Notes: generated by a model not told the origin, from the letters alone. A stretch of 64,000 nucleotides of DNA from Peptoniphilaceae bacterium (GCA_030152565.1 JASLJE010000001.1:54432-118431); one strand, 5' to 3'; positions 1-9,852 are shown, counted from the first letter of the stretch. Translations and numbers: made by a program.

Positions 1-603
1 GAGATAGGAAAACTAGACTCCTATATATTAGAAAAGTTAAGAAGGGTTAAGACTCCAATCATACTTTTAATCAATAAGATTGACACTATAGAAGATGAGG
101 AAGTAAACAAATTAATTGATAAATATTTGCAACTTAATATGTTTCACAGTATAATACCTATTTCTGCCAAGGATGATGACAACCTGAATATTTACATGGA
201 AACCCTTTATGATATTTTTGAAGAAGGACCTATGTATTATCCAGAAGATATGATAACAGACCAACCAGAAAGAAATATTATATCTGAGATCATCAGGGAA
301 AAGGCCCTACTTAATCTAGACCAAGAAATACCCCACGGCATCTATGTGGAAATCCAAAAGATTGCCAAGAGGGAGAATAAGGAATTGGTAGATGTTTTTG
401 TCAATTTATATGTTGAACAAGAATCCCACAAGGGCATGGTCATAGGCAAGCAAGGCCAGATGTTAAATAAGATAGGTTCCCAGGCTAGAAAGGATATAGA
501 AAGACTTTTAGACACCAGGGTAAACTTGAAGATTTGGGTTAAGGTTGCTAAGAATTGGAGAAAGAAAGAGGCAAGGGTGAAGGACTTTGGATATAGATAC
601 TAG
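1..603 (+). CDS. era: GTPase Era, 3' part (5' end outside window)
   Basis: Era is a GTPase that binds 16S rRNA during 30S subunit maturation. The reading frame is open from base 1, so the N-terminal G1-G3 motifs lie outside the window. What remains begins just before the G4 motif NKID and continues through the G5 region (ISAKDDD) into a C-terminal KH domain, whose GxxG loop is visible as VIGKQG. The fragment ends FGYRY at a TAG codon. The frame of recO starts 17 bases before this stop, so the two are probably translationally coupled. The order era-recO-glyQ-glyS is common in Firmicutes. Identification is firm; only the true start is unknown. Confidence 0.95.
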   Translation, partial: EIGKLDSYILEKLRRVKTPIILLINKIDTIEDEEVNKLIDKYLQLNMFHSIIPISAKDDDNLNIYMETLYDIFEEGPMYYPEDMITDQPERNIISEIIREKALLNLDQEIPHGIYVEIQKIAKRENKELVDVFVNLYVEQESHKGMVIGKQGQMLNKIGSQARKDIERLLDTRVNLKIWVKVAKNWRKKEARVKDFGYRY

Positions 604-1348
604 TCTTTTGCAGGACTTGGAAGGCTATGTAATTTATAGCCTGGACTATAAGGAAACCAGTAAGATAATTAAGATTTTTACCAGAGATTTAGGCCTTATA
701 TCAGTCATGGCTAGAGGGGCTAAAAGTCCCAAGTCCAAAAAGATGAACCTGACCTCTCTTTATTGTAAGGGAAGGTTCAACCTAAAAAAGTCTAAGAATA
801 TGTACTATCTTATAGATGGGGAAATTATCAATGCCAATCTAGGCCTTAGAGGGTCTATTAAGGATCTTTACTACAGCCAAGTATTTTCAGAGATAATCCT
901 AAAAACCGTCTATGAGAATATGGACAATGAAGATTTATATGACTTTTATGACAAAACATTAACAAGTATAGATAAGATAGAAAATAAGGAAGTGCTCCTG
1001 TCCATGTTTCTTATAAAGTATGCTGCCATGCTAGGCTATAGACCCAGCTTGGGCCAGTGTATAAACTGCGGCCAGGACAGGTTTAAAAGAGTCTACTTTA
1101 ATATAGACTATGGGGGAGTTATCTGCCAGGATTGTTATGGACTTCTGCCAGGCCTAGGCCTGACTGAGAAGGAGTACCACTACCTGGTAAGTGTCCTTTA
1201 TGAGAAGATAGAAAAGGCGGATGACCTAGAATTGGAAGAGGCCAGTCTGGAGAAAATCAACAGGCTGCTCTTGAGATTTTTAATAGATAAAACAGAGATA
1301 AAAAAGCTTAATTCATGGGGCTTTTTAGACAAGTTAAAATTGCTATAG
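587..1348 (+). CDS. recO: DNA repair protein RecO
   Basis: RecO loads RecA on SSB-coated DNA in the RecFOR pathway. The 253-residue product has the OB-fold start typical of the family (EGYVIYSLDYKETSKIIKIFT) and a four-cysteine zinc motif near residues 160-182 (CINCGQ and ICQDC). Its length is normal for RecO. No ATG is available near the 5' end. The chosen start is TTG at 587, which overlaps era and follows GGTGAAGG at about 576-583. TTG at 608 is an alternative but has no visible ribosome binding site. Confidence 0.9.
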   Translation: MDIDTSLLQDLEGYVIYSLDYKETSKIIKIFTRDLGLISVMARGAKSPKSKKMNLTSLYCKGRFNLKKSKNMYYLIDGEIINANLGLRGSIKDLYYSQVFSEIILKTVYENMDNEDLYDFYDKTLTSIDKIENKEVLLSMFLIKYAAMLGYRPSLGQCINCGQDRFKRVYFNIDYGGVICQDCYGLLPGLGLTEKEYHYLVSVLYEKIEKADDLELEEASLEKINRLLLRFLIDKTEIKKLNSWGFLDKLKLL

Positions 1349-1410
1349 ATTGACATCTTGGCCGTATTTTGGTAGATTTATAGAAGTGAAAAACGGAATT
1401 GGAGGAAGTT

Positions 1411-2283
1411 ATGTATTTTCAAGAAATGATTGAAAAATTAAAAGAATACTGGTCCGATAAGGGCGCATTAGTTTTAGAACCATACGATATTGAGAAGGGT
1501 GCAGGGACCATGAATCCCCATACTTTTTTAAGATCTTTAGGCCCTGAACCTTGGAAGGTTGTATATGTGGAACCTTCAAGAAGACCAGCAGATGGTAGAT
1601 ACGGTGAAAATCCAAACAGACTATATCAACACCATCAACTTCAAATAATATTAAAACCTACTCCAGATAATATACAAGATATATATTTGGAATCCCTAAG
1701 AGTAATAGGTATAGACCCAACCATCCACGACATTAGATTCGTAGAAGACAACTGGGAGTCACCGACTCTTGGAGCCTGGGGAGTGGGCTGGGAAGTATGG
1801 CTTGATGGAATGGAAATTACTCAATTTACATATTTTCAACAAGTCGGAGGAATTCCTTTGGATATAGAGTCTGGGGAAATAACCATGGGACTTGAAAGAA
1901 TTGCCATGTACTTACAAAATGTGGACAATGTTTATGATATTAAATGGAATGAAAATGTAAAGTACCAAGACATTTTCCAAATGGCAGAATATGAAAATTC
2001 CGTTTATAGTTTCGAAGAAGCTGACGTGACCATGTTGGCCCATCTTTTTGATGTTTATGAAAAAGAAGCCAAGAGGGTTATAGACAAGAAGTTGGTTATG
2101 CCAGCCTATGATTATGTTCTTAAATGTTCTCACACATTCAATGTATTGGACTCTAGAGGGGCTATTTCAGTGTCTGAGAGAAACCATTATATACAAAGAG
2201 TTAGAAATTTAGCTAGAAGAGTAGCAGAAGAATATATAGAAAAACGTAGAGAACTTGGCTTTCCGCTACTAAAGGAGGATTAA
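1411..2283 (+). CDS. glyQ: glycyl-tRNA synthetase alpha subunit
   Basis: This is the catalytic alpha subunit of the bacterial alpha2beta2 glycyl-tRNA synthetase, which charges tRNA-Gly. The 290 residues carry the typical MNPHTFLRSLGPEPW and YVEPSRRPADGRYGENPNR segments and the MGLERIAMYLQ class II motif 3. ATG at 1411 is preferred because GGAGG at 1401-1405 lies five bases upstream. A longer in-frame start (TTG at 1399) would place that ribosome binding site inside the gene. One base separates the stop from the glyS start, so the two subunits are co-translated. Confidence 0.96.
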   Translation: MYFQEMIEKLKEYWSDKGALVLEPYDIEKGAGTMNPHTFLRSLGPEPWKVVYVEPSRRPADGRYGENPNRLYQHHQLQIILKPTPDNIQDIYLESLRVIGIDPTIHDIRFVEDNWESPTLGAWGVGWEVWLDGMEITQFTYFQQVGGIPLDIESGEITMGLERIAMYLQNVDNVYDIKWNENVKYQDIFQMAEYENSVYSFEEADVTMLAHLFDVYEKEAKRVIDKKLVMPAYDYVLKCSHTFNVLDSRGAISVSERNHYIQRVRNLARRVAEEYIEKRRELGFPLLKED

Positions 2284-2284
2284 T

Positions 2285-4360
2285 TTGAATAGATATTTAT
2301 TGGAAATAGGAGTTGAAGAATTTCCTGCTAAGTATATTGATTCAACTAAAAATCAAATTGTAGAAGGAATAAATAAACTATTAAGAGAAGAAAATTATGA
2401 ATTTGATAAGATCACTATCAATAGCACACCTAGAAGGTTTGCTGTCCTAGTGGAAGGCATCGATTCAAACGCTGAAAACTCAGTGGAAAAGGTAAAGGGA
2501 CCTGCTAAGAAGATAGCCTATGACCAAGATGGAAATCCATCCAAGGCCCTTCAAGGTTTCATGAGAAGTAAGAAGATAAGTGAAGAAGACATAAGCCTGG
2601 AAGAACTAAATGGGGAAGAGTATGTTTACGCATCAATTAAAAATGAAGCTAAACCCTTGGACCAAGTTCTTGTAAAGGGCATACCAAGTGTTATAAGAAA
2701 TATATCCAATCCAAAGGCTATGAAGTGGGGTGGTAAGAACCTGAGATTCCTAAGACCTATCAGGTGGATTGTTTCCTTATTAAATGATGAAGTTTTAGAA
2801 TTTGACTTGGAAAAAATCAGTGTTTCAAATGTGACCAAGGGCCATAGGTTCCTTGGATCATCAGAAATAGTTATAGATAAGATTGACGATTACGAAAGAC
2901 TTTTAGAAGAAAACTTTGTAATTGTAGACGAAGAAAAGAGAAAAAATATTATAGTTAGGGGCATTAACAAGTTGGCCAAGGCCAATGGAGGAAATGTGAT
3001 GATGGACCAGGACCTTCTTCATGAAGTAGTTCATATCAACGAATACCCAACTCCTTTTATAGGTGGATTTGATCCAGAATACTTGGAACTTCCTAAGGAA
3101 GTTATCATAACTCCTATGAAGGACCATCAAAGGTATTTCCCTATACTAGATGATGACAATAGACTACTTCCTTACTTTATCTCTGTGAGAAATGGGGATG
3201 ACAAGGGAATAGAAAATGTATCCAAGGGAAATGAAAAAGTTTTGGTTGCCAGATTGGAAGATGCTAAATTCTTCTATAATCAAGACATGGCAAGACCTTT
3301 AGAAGACTACGTAGAAGACTTAAAGTCTCTAGGCTACCATGAAAACCTAGGATCCATGTATGACAAGACCCAAAGATTGGAAAAATTAGTTAAGTCTATA
3401 GGCTCCCTATTGGAAGCTGGAGATGACGCTATTAAACTTGCTTCTAGAGCAGCTTACTTATCCAAGGCAGACCTTGTTACCAAGACTGTAATAGAATTTA
3501 CAGAGTTACAAGGAACTATGGGTAGGATTTATGCTGAAAAGGCCAAGGAAAACTCAATAGTTGCCAAGGCTATAGAAGAACAATATATGCCTAGACAGGC
3601 CAAGGGAGAACTTCCTAAGACAACTGCTGGAGTTATGCTATCCATAGTGGATAAGTTAGACAGTATTTGTGGACTACACGCCCTGGACATTCAAGTTACA
3701 GGTTCCCAAGACCCTTATGGACAAAGAAGGGCTGCCCTAGGTATAATAAATATTTTGATAGACAATAAGATGAGTATAGACCTAAGACCTTTAATCAGGG
3801 ACTGTCTATATAACTTTGTAGAAGGCTTTGGCCTGGACTTTTCCTATGAGGAAATCAGCCAAAATATAATTGTCTTTATCAAGAGTAGACTTAGAAATAA
3901 ATTAATTGAGGACGGCTATAGGTATGATATTATAGACTCAGTCCTAGAACAAGAAAATATTGATATATATGAAATGTATTTAAAGGTTAGGGACCTATCA
4001 GACTTTATCGACTCTAAAGAAGATGCTGATGAAATCCTAACAGGATTTATCAGGGTAAATAATATTACCAAGGACTTTGAAGATGGAGAAATTCATACTG
4101 AAGTCTTAGAAGAAAGTGACCTTAAGGTACTAGGACTAAATACAGACTTGGAAGAAATAGACAAGCTTATCTTTATAGGCGACTATAAGAAAACCCTAGA
4201 CTACTTAGATAAAATTATGGTTACCCTAAATGATTACTTGGATAATACTATGATAAATGTGGAAGATGAAAAATTGAAAAACAGTAGATTGAAATTGGTT
4301 AAGAATGTGGGAGATAGGATCCTAGCCATCTTTAATCCTAAGACCATAGTTAGAAAATAA
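2285..4360 (+). CDS. glyS: glycyl-tRNA synthetase beta subunit
   Basis: This is the beta subunit of tetrameric glycyl-tRNA synthetase, which contributes tRNA recognition. The 691 residues begin NRYLLEIGVEEFPAKY, a hallmark of GlyS, and contain the conserved PKAMKWG and TPMKDHQRYFP stretches; the C-terminal third is the DALR-type anticodon-binding part. Translation starts at TTG (2285), with AGGAGG at 2273-2278 at ideal spacing inside the end of glyQ. Length is normal for the family and the frame is intact. Confidence 0.96.
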   Translation: MNRYLLEIGVEEFPAKYIDSTKNQIVEGINKLLREENYEFDKITINSTPRRFAVLVEGIDSNAENSVEKVKGPAKKIAYDQDGNPSKALQGFMRSKKISEEDISLEELNGEEYVYASIKNEAKPLDQVLVKGIPSVIRNISNPKAMKWGGKNLRFLRPIRWIVSLLNDEVLEFDLEKISVSNVTKGHRFLGSSEIVIDKIDDYERLLEENFVIVDEEKRKNIIVRGINKLAKANGGNVMMDQDLLHEVVHINEYPTPFIGGFDPEYLELPKEVIITPMKDHQRYFPILDDDNRLLPYFISVRNGDDKGIENVSKGNEKVLVARLEDAKFFYNQDMARPLEDYVEDLKSLGYHENLGSMYDKTQRLEKLVKSIGSLLEAGDDAIKLASRAAYLSKADLVTKTVIEFTELQGTMGRIYAEKAKENSIVAKAIEEQYMPRQAKGELPKTTAGVMLSIVDKLDSICGLHALDIQVTGSQDPYGQRRAALGIINILIDNKMSIDLRPLIRDCLYNFVEGFGLDFSYEEISQNIIVFIKSRLRNKLIEDGYRYDIIDSVLEQENIDIYEMYLKVRDLSDFIDSKEDADEILTGFIRVNNITKDFEDGEIHTEVLEESDLKVLGLNTDLEEIDKLIFIGDYKKTLDYLDKIMVTLNDYLDNTMINVEDEKLKNSRLKLVKNVGDRILAIFNPKTIVRK

Positions 4361-4370
4361 GGAGGATAAT

Positions 4371-5174
4371 ATGTTGGATATATATGTTGTTTCAGATTCA
4401 ACAGGAGAAACAGCCTATCAATACGCCAATTCTATAATTATCCAATTTCCAGATTTAGAGTTTAGAGACTTTAGATATTCTAATGTAAAATCGACTGAAC
4501 AGGTGGATGAATTATTTAATAGTATTGAGAGACAATCAATAATAATTATGACCATGGTCCTGGAAGATATTAGGGAGTATCTTCTAGACCAGGCTGAGAA
4601 AAATCAAGTTAAAGTAATAGACATGTTGGGAGGCCCCCTATCTATGATCGAGGAAATAACTGGTAAAAAAGCCCTTAGGCTACCAGGTTTGATGAGGGGC
4701 TTGGATTCAGATTACTTTGATAAGATGGAATCAATAGAGTTTGCCATCAAGTACGATGACGGCAAGGATGAAAGAGGGCTCTTAAAGGCCGACATAGTTT
4801 TGGTGGGAGTGTCTAGAACATCTAAGACCCCCCTATCCATGCTTTTAGCCAATAAGAACTACAAGGTGGCCAACCTTCCCCTGGTTCCAGAAATAGACCT
4901 ACCAGACTCTCTTTTCCAGGTGGACAAGAATAAGATTGTTGGTCTTATCATAGATCCTGACAACTTAAACTCCATCAGGGAGGATAGAATTAAGGCCCTG
5001 GGCCTATCAGAAGCCTCAGACTATGCCAAGAAGGATAGGATAAGAGATGAATTAGTCTATGCTAGAAAGGTTTTTGACAGGATAGGCTGTGAGGTAATAG
5101 ATGTAACTGGATCTACCATAGAAGAGACAGCCACCAAGGTTATATCCATAATTGATAAGAAACAAAGCAAGTAA
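4371..5174 (+). CDS. ppsR: PPDK regulatory protein (bifunctional kinase/pyrophosphorylase)
   Basis: This DUF299-family enzyme inactivates pyruvate, phosphate dikinase by ADP-dependent phosphorylation and reactivates it by phosphorolysis. The 267-residue product begins with the conserved VVSDSTGETA segment and has the P-loop-like GVSRTSKTPLS near residue 147. Length and motifs match the family. It starts 10 bases after glyS behind AAGGAGG, so it belongs to the glyQS transcription unit. A hairpin that includes its stop codon separates it from dnaG. Its presence implies a PPDK elsewhere in the genome. Confidence 0.93.
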   Translation: MLDIYVVSDSTGETAYQYANSIIIQFPDLEFRDFRYSNVKSTEQVDELFNSIERQSIIIMTMVLEDIREYLLDQAEKNQVKVIDMLGGPLSMIEEITGKKALRLPGLMRGLDSDYFDKMESIEFAIKYDDGKDERGLLKADIVLVGVSRTSKTPLSMLLANKNYKVANLPLVPEIDLPDSLFQVDKNKIVGLIIDPDNLNSIREDRIKALGLSEASDYAKKDRIRDELVYARKVFDRIGCEVIDVTGSTIEETATKVISIIDKKQSK

Positions 5175-5192
5175 TCTTTACTTGCTTGTTTG
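5161..5192 (+). terminator. probable terminator after ppsR
   Basis: GCAAGTAA (5167-5174) and TTACTTGC (5178-5185) form a perfect 8-bp stem with a 3-base loop, and flanking AACAAA/TTGTTT can extend it. The T tract is interrupted, so termination may be partial. The ppsR stop codon is inside the 5' arm. Confidence 0.55.
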
Positions 5193-5195
5193 CAC

Positions 5196-5224
5196 TTATA
5201 AATAAATGGGTAAATAGCTATAAT
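5196..5224 (+). promoter_or_regulatory. possible dnaG promoter
   Basis: A perfect TATAAT lies at 5219-5224, 17 bases after a weak TTATAA -35 element (5196-5201). It sits between the ppsR hairpin and dnaG, where a macromolecular-synthesis operon promoter would be expected. Confidence 0.4.
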
Positions 5225-5238
5225 GTAGAGGTGTGTAT

Positions 5239-7020
5239 ATGGGATTTATTCCAGAAGATCAAATTGCTAGATTAAAAGATTCTTTAGATATAGTAGATAT
5301 CGTTTCCGAATATGTCAACTTAAAAAGGACTGGATCCAGCTATAAGGGCCTGTGTCCCTTCCATAATGAAAAGACGCCCTCCTTTACTGTTAGCAGGGAA
5401 AGGGGCAATTTTCATTGTTTTGGTTGTCATGAAGGAGGAGACCTTATCTCTTTTATTATGAAGATAGAAAATCTTTCCTACCTAGAGGCCATCAGGTTTT
5501 TAGCGGACAAGAGCGGTTTTGTCCTAACTGAAAAGGCCTATAATAAGGAAAAACAAGACAAGAGAAATAGGCTCTATAAGATTAATGAGCTGGTTATGAA
5601 GTATTACTTTAAGAGTTTTTTGACCAATAAGAGACCCCAGACCTACTTACTTAATAGGGGCTTTGATAGGGGGATAATGAACACCTTCTTTCTAGGCTAT
5701 GCAGATGGGGAAAATGACAGTCTCTATAGGTTTTTAAAGTCTAGAAATATAAGTGAAGAAGAAATGATAGAATTGGGTTTTATTGCTAAATCAAATAATT
5801 CTCCATCTTACTATGACAAGTTTAGAAACAGACTAATGTTTCCCATAGTAGACAATAAGAAGAGGATTATAGGCTTTGGCGGTCGAACCATAATAGATCA
5901 CAAGATTAAGTATATAAACTCCCCTGAGTCGGAAATTTTTATCAAGGGAGATAATTTATATGGAATAAACATAGTACAAAAAAATAGAAATAAGGACAAT
6001 ATAATACTGGTTGAAGGCTATATGGATGTGATAGGCCTCTACAATGAGGGGATAAACTTTTCTGTAGCCAGTCTGGGAACGGCACTTACTGAAAATCAAG
6101 CAAAGCTGGTAAAGAGATATGGAAGAAATATTTACATAGCCTATGATTCTGATGAAGCCGGAATAAAGGCCACATTGAGAGCTATTGAAATTTTTGATAA
6201 GATAGATTGTCAACTAGGTATTATAGAAATGCCCACTGGGATGGACCCAGATGAATATATAGGGGAATATGGCAGGGAGGCCTTTTTTGGTCTGATGAAA
6301 AATGCCAAGAAACCCTTGGACTTTCAATTGGACCTACTCCTTAGAAAATCCTTGGACAAGCTGGATTTAATTGACCAGGTGACAGAGTTTTTAGCCCAAA
6401 TAGATAGAAATGTCATAAGGGATGAATATATAGACAAGGCTGCCAAGCTTTTGGATATATCAGGAGATTCTCTTAAAAAAGACGTCTATAGGGAAGTTGA
6501 AACTAGGGAGGGCCAGGAGAAAAAGAAAGCTGGCTATAGGTCATATGACAAAAGTGGGTATAGAGATAATAAGATAGAAAACAAGACCATGGTAAAAAGA
6601 CCAGATGTTAGCTATCTCTTAGAGCTGGAACTTATAGAAAAGTCCCTCTATAGTAGAAGGCTGTATGACTTGCTAAAAGAGGAAGCCTTTAGCTTCATAG
6701 AAAACAGAGACCTGGCAAGGATATATGGATGGATAGCAGAAAAATACGATGGACTTGATAGGATAGATAAGGAAGAATTCTTTTCATACTTAAAGGATAA
6801 TTTTGACCAGGCATTTTTGGATAGGATCTTGAACTACCTGGTATGGGAAGAAGATGAAGAGGATGGAGACTCCCTGGCTAGTGAACTTTTGGCCAGAATA
6901 GAAAAAAATAAATTGGAGTCTAGAAGAGATGAAATCATGCTCTTATTAAAAGAAGAAGGAAGCAACAAATTAGAATTGACCATGGAATTGACAGATATTC
7001 TAAAAAGATTAACTCAGTAA
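5239..7020 (+). CDS. dnaG: DNA primase DnaG
   Basis: DnaG makes the RNA primers for replication. The product is 593 residues. The N-terminal CHC2 zinc finger is visible (CPFHNEKTPSF, then FHCFGC), followed by the catalytic core with the TOPRIM acidic motifs (LVEGYMDVIGL and YDSDEAG). The C-terminal part would bind the DnaB helicase. ATG at 5239 is favoured over GTG at 5233 because the GAGGTG ribosome binding site (5228-5233) is then spaced correctly. rpoD follows after 12 bases, the classical dnaG-rpoD arrangement. Confidence 0.97.
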   Translation: MGFIPEDQIARLKDSLDIVDIVSEYVNLKRTGSSYKGLCPFHNEKTPSFTVSRERGNFHCFGCHEGGDLISFIMKIENLSYLEAIRFLADKSGFVLTEKAYNKEKQDKRNRLYKINELVMKYYFKSFLTNKRPQTYLLNRGFDRGIMNTFFLGYADGENDSLYRFLKSRNISEEEMIELGFIAKSNNSPSYYDKFRNRLMFPIVDNKKRIIGFGGRTIIDHKIKYINSPESEIFIKGDNLYGINIVQKNRNKDNIILVEGYMDVIGLYNEGINFSVASLGTALTENQAKLVKRYGRNIYIAYDSDEAGIKATLRAIEIFDKIDCQLGIIEMPTGMDPDEYIGEYGREAFFGLMKNAKKPLDFQLDLLLRKSLDKLDLIDQVTEFLAQIDRNVIRDEYIDKAAKLLDISGDSLKKDVYREVETREGQEKKKAGYRSYDKSGYRDNKIENKTMVKRPDVSYLLELELIEKSLYSRRLYDLLKEEAFSFIENRDLARIYGWIAEKYDGLDRIDKEEFFSYLKDNFDQAFLDRILNYLVWEEDEEDGDSLASELLARIEKNKLESRRDEIMLLLKEEGSNKLELTMELTDILKRLTQ

Positions 7021-7032
7021 GGGGGATATTTT

Positions 7033-9126
7033 ATGGCAGGACAAAATATAGACATGGATGACATTAAGTTATCTATAGTGGAAGAGGCTAAGAAATTAGT
7101 ATCAGAAGAACAAACCATCTTGCAATCACAATTAGAAAAAATAGAAGGTTACAATACATTAGAAGAAGAAGACTTAGAAGTTATAGAAAAGAGTTTGGAA
7201 AAACTTGAAATAGAGGTTATAAAAAAAGAAATCATTGACAGGCCTGAAAAGGAATTTAGTGAGGAAGACTTGGAAGATCTAAATGAAGATGATGAAGAGG
7301 AAGATGACAAGGAAGAAGAAGTTGAAAAAATAGAAGACCTATCAGACATTAAGGGGGCCTTTGTAGATGACCCGGTAAAAATGTATTTAAAAGAGATAGG
7401 TAAGATAAAACTTTTATCTGCCGATGAGGAAATTCTTTTTGCCAAGCAAATGGAAGATGGTGAAATCGCCAGAAAAATCCTAAATGGTCAAAGACTATCT
7501 GTAAAAGAAGATATAGAAATGGCCAAGTATCAATTCTATGGACAAAATGCAGATTTTTTATTAAACCTTTTTAAAAAGTTGGAAAAAGAAGGGGTTGAAG
7601 CTGTAAATACAGAAGACAAGACCAGACTTAACTTTATCATTAACTTTATGGAAATCCTTCAAAAGAATAAAAGATATAACTTTAAGGAAACCCAAGCTAC
7701 CCAACTTAGGATTTTAGACCTATTAAATACTCTTATCTATAAGAGATTAAATGTGGTTTATTTAAAAGACGGCAAGATGGAGGATTTATCCTTTGCTATA
7801 GCAGCAACCAGGTCTATTTTAAACCACCTATTGGACAATAAGATAAGTATCTTCAAGGAAGAGATAGAAGAAGACGATACTAGGGTAGATATTTTTGATT
7901 ATATTATGGAAAATAGCGACAAGGTAGAAGCTGCTATTAAATCAACCCTGGCCAAGGAAGAAGATCCTGAATATAAGTTAATTGATATTTTCAATGAACT
8001 AGAAATTCCTAAGTTAAGTGATGAAGATAAGATTAGCAAGGACCAAAGATTTGAAATCCTTCAAGACTATGTAAGAGTGGATGTAATCCTAAGACAGGTC
8101 TTTGACAATGAGGAAAAGAAACTATTAGTTATAGAAAAAGATAGGTTTAATTTACTTATGATCTGTACCTACAAGGCTCTTATGATCTTAACTCCAGAAT
8201 ATTTCTCAGACCAAGAGTTTGAACAGTTGAAAAAAGACTTTAATATAGACTCAGAAGAAGACATTCAATTGACCAATAAAAATATTGAGCTTTTGGAAAA
8301 AATGTCTGAAGAAGGAAGAATAAGAGACAAGATCATCAGGGGAGAAGAACTTGATGAAGATGATATAAAGACTTTAAACAAGCAGGTTAGAAGGGGAAAT
8401 AGGGCCAAGAGTAAGCTGGCTGAAACCAACCTAAGACTTGTTGTATCCATAGCTAAAAGATATGTGGGCAGGGGCATGTCCTTCTTGGACTTAATCCAAG
8501 AAGGTAACCTGGGACTTATGAAGGCTGTTGAAAAGTTTGACTACCAAAGGGGCTTTAAGTTCTCAACCTATGCAACTTGGTGGATTAGACAGGCCATAAC
8601 TAGGGCCATAGCTGACCAAGCTAGGACTATAAGAATACCAGTACACATGGTTGAGACCATAAACAAGCTGGTAAGGGTTCAAAGACAATTACTTCAAGAA
8701 TTGGGTAGAAACCCAACCAATGAAGAAATAGCTAAGGAAATGAATATAGACGTGGAAAAGGTTAGGGAAGTTAGAAAGATAGCCCAAGAACCAGTGTCTC
8801 TAGAAGCTCCAATCGGGGAAGAGGACGACAGTCACTTGGGAGATTTTATCGAAGATGAAAAGGCCCTAGCACCAGATGAGGCAGCCAACCAAACCATGTT
8901 GAGAGAACAGTTGGAAGAAATCTTAGATACCCTATCAGACAGGGAAAAGAGGGTTCTAGAATTGAGATTTGGTTTAAATGATGGAGTTCCTAAGACCTTG
9001 GAAGATGTAGGTAAGGAATTTAATGTAACCAGAGAACGTATAAGACAAATTGAAGCCAAGGCCATAAGAAAACTAAAAAGACCAGGCAAGGGCGATAAAA
9101 TAAAAGATTATTTAGAAAGTTTCTAA
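7033..9126 (+). CDS. rpoD: primary RNA polymerase sigma factor with large central insertion
   Basis: This is the housekeeping sigma-70 factor. An acidic stretch rich in Glu and Asp fills about residues 70-105. Region 1.2 begins at about residue 112 (DDPVKMYLKEIG), regions 2.1-2.4 at about 460 (NLRLVVSIAKRY, FSTYATWWIRQAI), and region 4.2 is near the C-terminus (VTRERIRQIEAKA). About 320 residues lie between the start of region 1.2 and region 2.1, and the whole protein is 697 residues. Many Firmicute housekeeping sigmas are near 370 residues and lack such an insertion; proteobacterial RpoD has one of about 245. A strong hairpin terminator follows immediately. Confidence 0.97.
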   Translation: MAGQNIDMDDIKLSIVEEAKKLVSEEQTILQSQLEKIEGYNTLEEEDLEVIEKSLEKLEIEVIKKEIIDRPEKEFSEEDLEDLNEDDEEEDDKEEEVEKIEDLSDIKGAFVDDPVKMYLKEIGKIKLLSADEEILFAKQMEDGEIARKILNGQRLSVKEDIEMAKYQFYGQNADFLLNLFKKLEKEGVEAVNTEDKTRLNFIINFMEILQKNKRYNFKETQATQLRILDLLNTLIYKRLNVVYLKDGKMEDLSFAIAATRSILNHLLDNKISIFKEEIEEDDTRVDIFDYIMENSDKVEAAIKSTLAKEEDPEYKLIDIFNELEIPKLSDEDKISKDQRFEILQDYVRVDVILRQVFDNEEKKLLVIEKDRFNLLMICTYKALMILTPEYFSDQEFEQLKKDFNIDSEEDIQLTNKNIELLEKMSEEGRIRDKIIRGEELDEDDIKTLNKQVRRGNRAKSKLAETNLRLVVSIAKRYVGRGMSFLDLIQEGNLGLMKAVEKFDYQRGFKFSTYATWWIRQAITRAIADQARTIRIPVHMVETINKLVRVQRQLLQELGRNPTNEEIAKEMNIDVEKVREVRKIAQEPVSLEAPIGEEDDSHLGDFIEDEKALAPDEAANQTMLREQLEEILDTLSDREKRVLELRFGLNDGVPKTLEDVGKEFNVTRERIRQIEAKAIRKLKRPGKGDKIKDYLESF

Positions 9127-9129
9127 AGG

Positions 9130-9156
9130 GGCTGTCTCTATTGAGACAGTCTTTTT
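9130..9156 (+). terminator. intrinsic terminator after rpoD
   Basis: A 9-bp stem (9130-9138 with 9143-9151, core CTGTCTC/GAGACAG, one G-T pair) with a TATT loop is followed by TTTTT. Confidence 0.88.
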
Positions 9157-9168
9157 ATAAGGGGAGTT

Positions 9169-9852
9169 ATGAAAAAGAGATTAGATGCACTTGTTGATTT
9201 TGTAGATGAGAAAAAAATAGTGGCAGATATAGGATCTGACCATGGAATTACAGCCATAAAAATTTTTGAAGAAAAAAATCCCAGGGAAGTTATAGCAACT
9301 GACATAAGTGAAAACTCCCTGGAAAAGCTAAGGGAAAAGCTTAGAAATAATCCAGACCTAAAGATCAAGACCAGGGTAACTGACGGGATAAGAGACCTGG
9401 AAGATCTGGGCTTGGAAAATATAGTTATATCAGGCATGGGAGGCTATCTTATAGGAGAAATCCTGGAAGAGGGAAAAAAGGTTGGCCAGGCCTGTGAAAA
9501 ACTAATCCTTCAGGCCAATAATTCCTTGGACCACTTGAGAAAATATCTTTTGGCCAATAATTATAGGATAGAGGATGAAGTCATGGTCCTTGAAGAGGGC
9601 AAGTACTATACCATCATAGTTTCAAGGCCTGGGAAAAACCAAGAAGCCTACGATGACCTAGCCTATAGGTATGGAAAGATCTTGATTGAAAAAAAAGATC
9701 CAGTCTTTAAGTCATATCTTGATTTTAGGTTGGATGAATTAGAAGCTATTTATAAAAATATTGAAAATATAGAAACTGAATCTGCCCTGGCTAGAAAGAG
9801 GGCAATAGAGGAAGAAAGATTGGAAATAGGAGGGATAAAAAAATGCTTATAA
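9169..9852 (+). CDS. trmK: tRNA (adenine-22-N1)-methyltransferase TrmK
   Basis: TrmK methylates N1 of A22 in tRNA with S-adenosylmethionine. The 227 residues open with the SAM-binding motif VADIGSDHG (about residues 18-26), followed by the acidic motif ATDIS, the family-specific ISGMGGYLI, and LILQANNSLDHLR. Length is normal. It starts behind AAGGGGAG and overlaps the next gene by 10 bases. The trmK-nif3-like pair downstream of rpoD is widely conserved in Firmicutes. Confidence 0.9.
   Translation: MKKRLDALVDFVDEKKIVADIGSDHGITAIKIFEEKNPREVIATDISENSLEKLREKLRNNPDLKIKTRVTDGIRDLEDLGLENIVISGMGGYLIGEILEEGKKVGQACEKLILQANNSLDHLRKYLLANNYRIEDEVMVLEEGKYYTIIVSRPGKNQEAYDDLAYRYGKILIEKKDPVFKSYLDFRLDELEAIYKNIENIETESALARKRAIEEERLEIGGIKKCL

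Noticed and set aside
7149..7445. Ser-rich minus-strand frame of 98 codons
   Set aside because: It is the complement of the acidic Glu/Asp tract of the sigma factor gene.
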